From Synechococcus sp. MED850 (lineage in GTDB: Bacteria > Cyanobacteriota > Cyanobacteriia > PCC-6307 > Cyanobiaceae): a DNA stretch of 19,420 bases. This document shows positions 14,179 to 19,420 of this stretch, in pieces; positions within the stretch are counted from its first letter, which is position 1; each line of letters opens with the position of its first letter. The stretch is taken from assembly GCA_002700765.1 (NCBI GenBank), contig PAEP01000041.1:1-19420 (forward strand). The letters are read 5' to 3'. The notes beneath the pieces were generated by a model. It saw only the letters and a list, made by a program, of their open reading frames with translations, did no database searches and was not told the origin of the DNA. The translations under genes and the position numbers were made by a program.

Positions 14179-15636
14179 TCAGACATAGAGATCCTCCCGT
14201 GGATAACCGATTCGATTCTGACGGTGAATGTGATTTTGCTCCCGCGTGAGCATTTCCCAGATCGCACTGAGCAGAAGCAGGATGCCGAGTCGGCCGACGA
14301 ACATGCCCACCAGAAGGATGCCTTGACCGACGTGACCCAGTTCGGCGGTCACCCCCATGTCCAACCCCACTGTGGCGAAGGCCGAGATACAGGTGAACAG
14401 CATGGCCAGGAAGGTGAAATCGTCCCTGCCGTCCAAGTTGCTCGCCAGGCTGATCAGCAGGGCCATCCCCAACACGAACAACAGTGAAGCCACGGTGATG
14501 CCGACGGCCCGTCCCACCACTTTTTCGCTGTCCTTGATCTCACGGTTGCGGATCACCACAGCGTCTCGACCACGCAGAGTGGATCGTGTCACCGCCATCA
14601 GTGCTGCCACGGTGGTGGTTTTGATCCCGCCTCCGGTCCCGCCCGGGCTGGCACCGATGAACATCAGCGTCATCACCAGCAAGGCTCCGGATTCCGTGAT
14701 GTTGTCGGCGGAGACCGGGACGGTGTTGAAGCCGGCCGTGCGTGCAGTGACCGACTGGAACAGGGCCGCAAGCCAGCGTTCTGACCAGGGGAGCGTGAGA
14801 AACATCTCCCCTTTGTTGAGCCATTCGGTGAGAACCAACCCCAAGGCTCCCAGCACCACCAGCAGAAGACTGGTTCGCAGCACCAGTCGGGTGTGAAGAC
14901 TGAGTTGGCGGCGACCACGGCTCATCAGCTGCGTGGTGATGTCGCTGGTGACCCGCCAGCCCAGGCCACCCATCACGATCAGGATCATCACCACGGCGTT
15001 GACCATGCCGTTGCTGCGGTAGCGCTCAAGGCTGTCTGGCCAGAGGCTGAATCCAGCGTTGTTGTAGGCGGAAATGCTGTGGAAGAGCGAGGCCCAGAGC
15101 CGTTCACCGGGATCAGCAATGTCGCTGAAGCCATAGCCGTAGAGGAACGCTGCTCCGATCAGAATCACCAGGGTTGCGGTGATTGCAATGCCCCTGAAGG
15201 TGCTGCCGACGCCTCCGACTCCGAATTCATCGAGGGTTCGTCCCCGATCGAGCCGTTGGCTCAACGCGGTTCCTTTGACCACAAAGCCCTGCAGGAATGT
15301 GGTGATCGCCATCAGCCCAAGCCCTCCGGCAAGGATCATTCCGGCTAACACGATCTGCCCGAAGCCAGTCAGTTCCGTCCCGACGTCAATGATCGAGAGC
15401 CCTGTCACCGTGACCGCTGAGGTGGCTGTGAACAGGGCCTCCCAGAGGCCGACTCTGGAGCTCGAACACAGAGGTGTCACCAGCAGGAGTGATCCAGCAA
15501 AAATCACCAGCAGGCCAGTGACCGCGGTGAACTGGGGAACGGTCAGGCGTCGATGCCTGACCGTTCTGCGCATGAAGGCCTGGTTGCGAGGCACTGGGGA
15601 TGGCTCAGTAGGTGAGCTCTGGGAGCCACCGGTCAA
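14179..15636 (-). CDS. ktrB: KtrB/TrkH-type potassium channel/transporter subunit
   Basis: A 485-residue membrane K+ uptake subunit. The four pore loops carry the selectivity glycines in SAVTVTGLS (G79), SISAYNNAGFS (G195), SVTARTAGFNT (G302) and CISAFATVGLD (G424). MFIGASPGGTGGGIKTTT (326-343) is the intramembrane loop of the family. There is no extra two-helix N-terminus as in TrkH, so KtrB is the better label. Ktr systems in cyanobacteria are Na+-dependent and important after osmotic shock (known for Synechocystis). The TTG at 15636 is preferred: a GAGG seven bases upstream overlaps the stop of the SLC13 gene, implying coupled translation. GTG 15594 and ATG 15573 are alternatives. Confidence 0.93.
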   Translation of the reverse strand: MTGGSQSSPTEPSPVPRNQAFMRRTVRHRRLTVPQFTAVTGLLVIFAGSLLLVTPLCSSSRVGLWEALFTATSAVTVTGLSIIDVGTELTGFGQIVLAGMILAGGLGLMAITTFLQGFVVKGTALSQRLDRGRTLDEFGVGGVGSTFRGIAITATLVILIGAAFLYGYGFSDIADPGERLWASLFHSISAYNNAGFSLWPDSLERYRSNGMVNAVVMILIVMGGLGWRVTSDITTQLMSRGRRQLSLHTRLVLRTSLLLVVLGALGLVLTEWLNKGEMFLTLPWSERWLAALFQSVTARTAGFNTVPVSADNITESGALLVMTLMFIGASPGGTGGGIKTTTVAALMAVTRSTLRGRDAVVIRNREIKDSEKVVGRAVGITVASLLFVLGMALLISLASNLDGRDDFTFLAMLFTCISAFATVGLDMGVTAELGHVGQGILLVGMFVGRLGILLLLSAIWEMLTREQNHIHRQNRIGYPREDLYV

Positions 15637-15645
15637 AAGATTGCC

Positions 15646-17469
15646 TCAGTTTGGTCCTGTTGTCGCATAACACCAGAGGATCAGCGCTGGAACCAGCAGG
15701 GTCATGATCACGGTGAGGCCGATGCCGTATCGGGTCACATCCAGAAAGCGGTAGCGCCCTGGGCCGAACACCATCAGGTTCGTTTGGTACCCAACAGGTG
15801 TGAGAAAAGACTGACTGGCGCCGAACAGCACGGTGATCAACATGGCGATTGGTGGCAGTCCCAGGCTCGGGGCCAATTGGACGGCGACAGGTGCCAGCAA
15901 GGCCACGGAGGCTGCGTTGCTCATCACCTGGGTCACCAGAGTGGTGCCGATGAAGATCACCATCAGCGAGCTGTAACTGGGCCATCCGGTCAGTCCTTGT
16001 TGCAGGCTTGAGGCCAGAGCATCGGCCAGCCCGGTTTTCTGCATGGCGACGCTGAAGCTGGTCAGGGATCCGAGCAGCAGGATCACATCCAGACGGATCG
16101 ACCGTTGTAATTCCCCAGCTCGCAGGCAGCCACTCGCCACAACGGCCACTGTCGCCAGCAGCACCGAGGCCACGAGTGGCACCGGTGTGAGCGTGGGTAG
16201 GAGCAGCATCCCAATGGCGATGCTCACGGCGATGGGTTTGCGTCGCAGCGTTGGAAGATCCTCTTCCAGGCGATCCAGCACAAGCAAATCGTTGCTGGCC
16301 TGGAGGCCGCGGATGGAATCCATGGGTGCCTGGAGCAGCAGGACATCCCCCTCTCGAAGGATCACCTGACCCAAACGCTCCTGAACTGTTTCCTGGCCAC
16401 GACGCAGAGCTAGCACTGTGGCGTTGTGACGTTGCCTGAAACGCAGTTCCCGCAGGCTGGCTCCGGCCAGGGTGGAGCCAGCGGGTAAGAGCACTTCGAC
16501 GGTTTTCTGGCCACTGGCCCCCGCGTCGAGCAGAACCTCTCTGGACTGTTCCTGGGTGGTGAGCTGAATGGTGTGGTCCTGCTGGAGGCGCAGCAGGTCC
16601 TGGCGGGTCACGCGGAGCAGGAGATGGTCTCCGGCCTGCAGTTTTCGGTCCGCCAGAGGAGGGAGCAGCCGTTCGCGGCCTCTCTGCAATTCAAGAACGT
16701 CCACATCGAAGCGTCTCTGCAGACGACTGTTCAGAAGGGACCGTCCCACCAGTTCCGAGTCAACCGGAATGGTGACCTCCGTGCAGTAACTGCTGCGTTC
16801 TGGCGTGTCCAGCAGTTCGTCGGTGTCACTGCCACGATCCGGCAACAGAAACCGTGGTGCCAGGACCAGGTAGAGCGCTCCGGCGAGCCAGATCGGGATG
16901 CTGATCAACGTGAAGCTGAACAGACTGAGTGAGCCATAACCCAACTGCTGGCTGATGTCGCTCACCAGCAGATTCACGGAGCTGCCAAGCAGGGTGAGGG
17001 TGCCGCCGAGAACGGTGGAGAACGAGAGGGGCAGCAACACCCGCGATGGGGAGAGCCCGCGGCGGTGACACCAGTTCTCCACGACCGGAAGCAGAGAGGC
17101 CACCACTGGTGTGTTGGGCACCACGCCGGACACCGGGGCGATCACAAAGGCCATCAGTGCGATCAGCCGCCTGGGGCTGCGGATCCTCTCGGAGGCGATC
17201 AGACCTCGCAGTCGATCCAGAGCGCCGCTTTTGAACAGCGCCGCCGAAACAGGAAAGAGCCCCAGCAGCGTGATCAGGGCCGGACTGCCAAACCCCGCGA
17301 GGGCCTCTTCAGGCCCGAGCACGCCGGTGGCCATCAGCAGCCCCACACTCAACAGACCGGTGAGCTCAGGTGCGATAGCACCGGAGATGAACAGCACGAC
17401 GGCCAGTGCGAGGACGGCGAGGCTGATCAGGGCTTGGGGGTCCTGGATCGTGCTGATCAGCTGGGCCAT
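15646..17469 (-). CDS. SLC13-family permease with two internal TrkA-C domains
   Basis: A 607-residue sodium-coupled anion/dicarboxylate-type permease (SLC13/ArsB-NhaD-like). Membrane helices flank a cytosolic insert. The motif region VSGVVPNTPVVASLLPVV (113-130) with VLGGTLTLLGSSVNLL (153-168) forms the first helical repeat; MSNAASVALLAPVAVQL and the following GASQSFLTPVGYQTN form the second. The insert at about 228-300 and 320-400 holds two TrkA-C (RCK-C) folds, likely ligand-sensing. Relatives in algae and cyanobacteria are linked to sulfate or carboxylate uptake; the substrate cannot be read from sequence. The ATG at 17469 lies within the end of hflX (13-bp overlap), and ktrB follows 9 bp later. 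Confidence 0.9.
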   Translation of the reverse strand: MAQLISTIQDPQALISLAVLALAVVLFISGAIAPELTGLLSVGLLMATGVLGPEEALAGFGSPALITLLGLFPVSAALFKSGALDRLRGLIASERIRSPRRLIALMAFVIAPVSGVVPNTPVVASLLPVVENWCHRRGLSPSRVLLPLSFSTVLGGTLTLLGSSVNLLVSDISQQLGYGSLSLFSFTLISIPIWLAGALYLVLAPRFLLPDRGSDTDELLDTPERSSYCTEVTIPVDSELVGRSLLNSRLQRRFDVDVLELQRGRERLLPPLADRKLQAGDHLLLRVTRQDLLRLQQDHTIQLTTQEQSREVLLDAGASGQKTVEVLLPAGSTLAGASLRELRFRQRHNATVLALRRGQETVQERLGQVILREGDVLLLQAPMDSIRGLQASNDLLVLDRLEEDLPTLRRKPIAVSIAIGMLLLPTLTPVPLVASVLLATVAVVASGCLRAGELQRSIRLDVILLLGSLTSFSVAMQKTGLADALASSLQQGLTGWPSYSSLMVIFIGTTLVTQVMSNAASVALLAPVAVQLAPSLGLPPIAMLITVLFGASQSFLTPVGYQTNLMVFGPGRYRFLDVTRYGIGLTVIMTLLVPALILWCYATTGPN

Positions 17470-19142
17470 TCCGGTATGAACCCGGTCAAAGGAGCGCCTG
17501 ATTCTGACGCTTGATCGAAAAATTGCTTAAGCAGCCACTGACGCAGGCCGCACAGGCCATCACCGCGCATGGCAGAAAGAAACAGGCTGTTCGGTTCACG
17601 CTCTCTGATCGCTTCGATCGCATCCAGTCGACAGCGGTCGATCTGATTGGCCACCACCTGTCTCAGGGCGTGGCAGCCGAGGGAATCCAGCAGTTGATGG
17701 ACGGTGCTCAACTGGCCTGACCAGTTGGGATCCGCCAGATCCACCACCAACAACAAGACATCGGCGTCGAGGGTCTCCTCCAAGGTGGCGCTAAACGCCT
17801 CCACAAGGGGGCCTGGTAGATCACGGATGAATCCCACCGTGTCGGTGAGCAGGACCGTTCTCGGTGGAGCGCCGTGGCAAGGCAGCTCGAGGCGACGCGT
17901 TGTTGGGTCCAGAGTGGCGAACAGTTTGTTCTCTGCCAGAACGCGATCCTGTTCACGGCGGCCACAGAGGGAGTTCAACAGGCTTGATTTGCCGGCGTTG
18001 GTGTAACCGACAAGAGCGACGCGCGGCAGATCACGGCGTTGATCCCGTAGGCGGCTCCTGTGTTGCCTGAGTTGTTTCAGATCTCTCAGCAGACGATCGA
18101 TGCGGCGCGCGATGGCACGACGGTCTTTTTCCAGTTGCGTTTCCCCGGGACCGCGGGTTCCGATTCCACCTCCCTGACGCGACAGGCTGCGACCACGTCC
18201 AAGCAACCTCGGTAGTCGATAGCGAAGCTGGGCCAGCTCCACCTGCAGGCGTCCGGCGGCGCTGCCGGCCCGCTGCGCGAAAATGTCGAGGATCAACTCG
18301 CTTCTGTCCATGACAGGACAGTCGAGCAACCGTTCGAGGTTGCGGGCTTGCACAGGGGTGAGTTCCCGATCAGTGATGACCAGCGAGGCCTGGCTGCGGC
18401 GCACCTGCAGAGCGGCCTCCTGAAGCTTCCCGGTTCCCCATAGGGTCTGCGGGTTGGCATGGCCAGGACGCTGTCGAATCACGGCGACTGGCGTACCCCC
18501 GGCGCTGCGAACGAGGCCCTCCAGCTCCGAGAGGTCCCGCTCGCTGCCGACGGGATCCCTCGTCGGCAATGTCAGCAGCAGCACCCGTTCAAGGCCTTTG
18601 TCCGGGCCAGTGGGAGGCGGAAGGCTCACTGTGTCGTGGCGGCCTGGATGCCAAGCACAGAGCTCGAAGAGATGGCGGCGCTCGATCAGAGCCCAGCCGT
18701 TCGCCGCGTCACGGTCCGGCTGGAACAGGGCTGCATGTCGATGTCCGTCAGGCGAGGGTTGGGTGTTGAAGATCAGCCAGGTGTTGGGGTTGAGGTCGAG
18801 CGCCATCACGGCGACGTGACGGTCCGGCTCGAGAGCCTGTCTTTGGCTGCAGCTGATCAATCTCCAGCCCCCGGATTGCCGGCGCCGCGCAACGGGGAGG
18901 TGCTGCAGCAAGGGTTCGGAGCCGGAGAGCGGCCCGACCCAGAGCACGCGGCACAGGCCGCGTCCGTCGAGCACAAGATGCAGTGGTTGCTCCAATTCTT
19001 TGGCCAGCTCAGCTAGACGCTCAAGGGTGAACAGATCGGCGCCGGAGCTGTCGGGATGTCTGCGATGGCTGAGTCGCTCGAGCTGTCGTTGCTGGGACGG
19101 CCGCAGCCCTCGAGTGCGTCCCGCGAGATGGGCCTGCTTCAA
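17457..19142 (-). CDS. hflX: GTPase HflX with long N-terminal extension
   Basis: A 561-residue ribosome-binding GTPase that splits stalled 70S ribosomes under stress. The extension of about 180 residues (starting MKQAHLAGRTRGLRPSQ) is of the kind seen in cyanobacterial HflX. The HflX domain follows with RPGHANPQTLWGTGKL (225-240) and GGGIGTRGPGETQLE (324-338). The G domain has G1 GYTNAGKSS (379-387), G3 DTVGF (434-438) and G4 NQID (499-502); the usual G4 is NKxD, so lysine is replaced by glutamine here. The start is TTG at 19142, overlapping the stop of the upstream ndbB-like gene in a TTGA. The following SLC13 gene overlaps its 3' end by 13 bp. Confidence 0.93.
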   Translation of the reverse strand: MKQAHLAGRTRGLRPSQQRQLERLSHRRHPDSSGADLFTLERLAELAKELEQPLHLVLDGRGLCRVLWVGPLSGSEPLLQHLPVARRRQSGGWRLISCSQRQALEPDRHVAVMALDLNPNTWLIFNTQPSPDGHRHAALFQPDRDAANGWALIERRHLFELCAWHPGRHDTVSLPPPTGPDKGLERVLLLTLPTRDPVGSERDLSELEGLVRSAGGTPVAVIRQRPGHANPQTLWGTGKLQEAALQVRRSQASLVITDRELTPVQARNLERLLDCPVMDRSELILDIFAQRAGSAAGRLQVELAQLRYRLPRLLGRGRSLSRQGGGIGTRGPGETQLEKDRRAIARRIDRLLRDLKQLRQHRSRLRDQRRDLPRVALVGYTNAGKSSLLNSLCGRREQDRVLAENKLFATLDPTTRRLELPCHGAPPRTVLLTDTVGFIRDLPGPLVEAFSATLEETLDADVLLLVVDLADPNWSGQLSTVHQLLDSLGCHALRQVVANQIDRCRLDAIEAIREREPNSLFLSAMRGDGLCGLRQWLLKQFFDQASESGAPLTGFIPEWPS

Positions 19143-19420
19143 CGACCAAGCAACCAGGCGCCTGCTGACCGCAGACCGAGAGAAAGACCTGGAAGGCGAG
19201 TGAGGTAGGTGGCCCTCCGGATTTGGAATGCAAGGGGTCCTGCCAGGGTGATTCCCATGCCCGTGAGCGTGGCATCACCGATCCCGAGACTGAGCATTTC
19301 TCCCCTGTCCTGAAATTGAAAGGCCGGAGCAATTCCGCCTGAGCGTGTGGCCTGAATCGCTTTCGCCACCGTTGCTCCCTGTTGCATCGCCACCTGCGCT
19401 GTGCAGGGCCACGCTTCCGT
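19139..19420 (-). CDS. ndbB: NAD(P)H:quinone oxidoreductase, NdbB/NDC1-like (C-terminal part)
   Basis: Only the last 93 residues are in the window; the gene continues beyond 19420. The frame is open through the edge and reads PCTAQVAMQQGATVAKAI, the flavin-contacting segment of type II NADH dehydrogenases. PAFQFQDRGEMLSLGIGDA and LTGMGITLAGPLAFQ follow, then YLTRLPGLSLGLRSAGAWL. This end resembles the NdbB/NDC1 subgroup, which in cyanobacteria and plants reduces demethylphylloquinone for vitamin K1 synthesis. With only the C-terminus visible, the subgroup is a judgement; membership in the FAD-dependent NDH-2 superfamily is firmer. Its TGA overlaps the hflX TTG, making it the upstream gene of the train. 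Confidence 0.78.
   Translation of the reverse strand, partial: TEAWPCTAQVAMQQGATVAKAIQATRSGGIAPAFQFQDRGEMLSLGIGDATLTGMGITLAGPLAFQIRRATYLTRLPGLSLGLRSAGAWLLGR

Overview
The window looks like a piece of chromosome from a marine picocyanobacterium of the Synechococcus/Cyanobium type. The pointers are a high-light-inducible (Hli) protein gene, DUF2973 and DUF2834 proteins, an NdbB/NDC1-like quinone reductase end, a KtrA/KtrB pair beside an SLC13 permease, compact G+C-rich genes with many overlaps, and frequent TTG/GTG starts. This placement is by recognition of protein families, not by a database search.

Layout. Bases 1-502 are the end of an rRNA operon: the 23S 3' end, a spacer with a strong hairpin, 5S rRNA and an intrinsic terminator. 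A YihY/BrkB membrane protein (562-1497), clearly richer in A+T than the rest, and a small two-helix zinc-ribbon protein follow on the + strand. Next is a tightly overlapped minus-strand group, xseA-xseB-DUF2834, which meets the zinc-ribbon gene tail to tail. The hli gene with its own terminator, the hrpB helicase, a 34-residue membrane miniprotein, a 127-residue conserved protein and a DUF2973 protein are all on the minus strand. The htrA/deg protease is on the + strand. It converges on a 57-residue four-cysteine protein, and a perfect 16-base palindrome spans both stop codons. An ABC-F ATPase gene lies upstream of that small gene on the minus strand.

Bases 10994-12289 hold four small genes: an 83-residue membrane protein, a Nif11-like peptide ending in Gly-Gly-Leu, a Ser/Arg-rich protein and a ribbon-helix-helix regulator. 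Bases 12303-19420 are a six-gene minus-strand train with gaps of 4 to 27 bp or short overlaps: ndbB-like (cut by the window end), hflX, SLC13 permease, ktrB, ktrA and anmK. It joins quinone redox, ribosome rescue, anion or carboxylate transport, potassium uptake and cell-wall recycling.

Most of the window is housekeeping. I found no CRISPR array, transposase, integrase, tRNA or toxin-antitoxin pair, and no convincing new multi-gene system. The most interesting items are small: the twin-CX3C 57-residue protein and its stop-codon palindrome, the 34-residue miniprotein, the core-less Nif11-like peptide, and the tight coupling in the K+/SLC13/HflX train. No stretch of more than about 300 bases lacks a gene.
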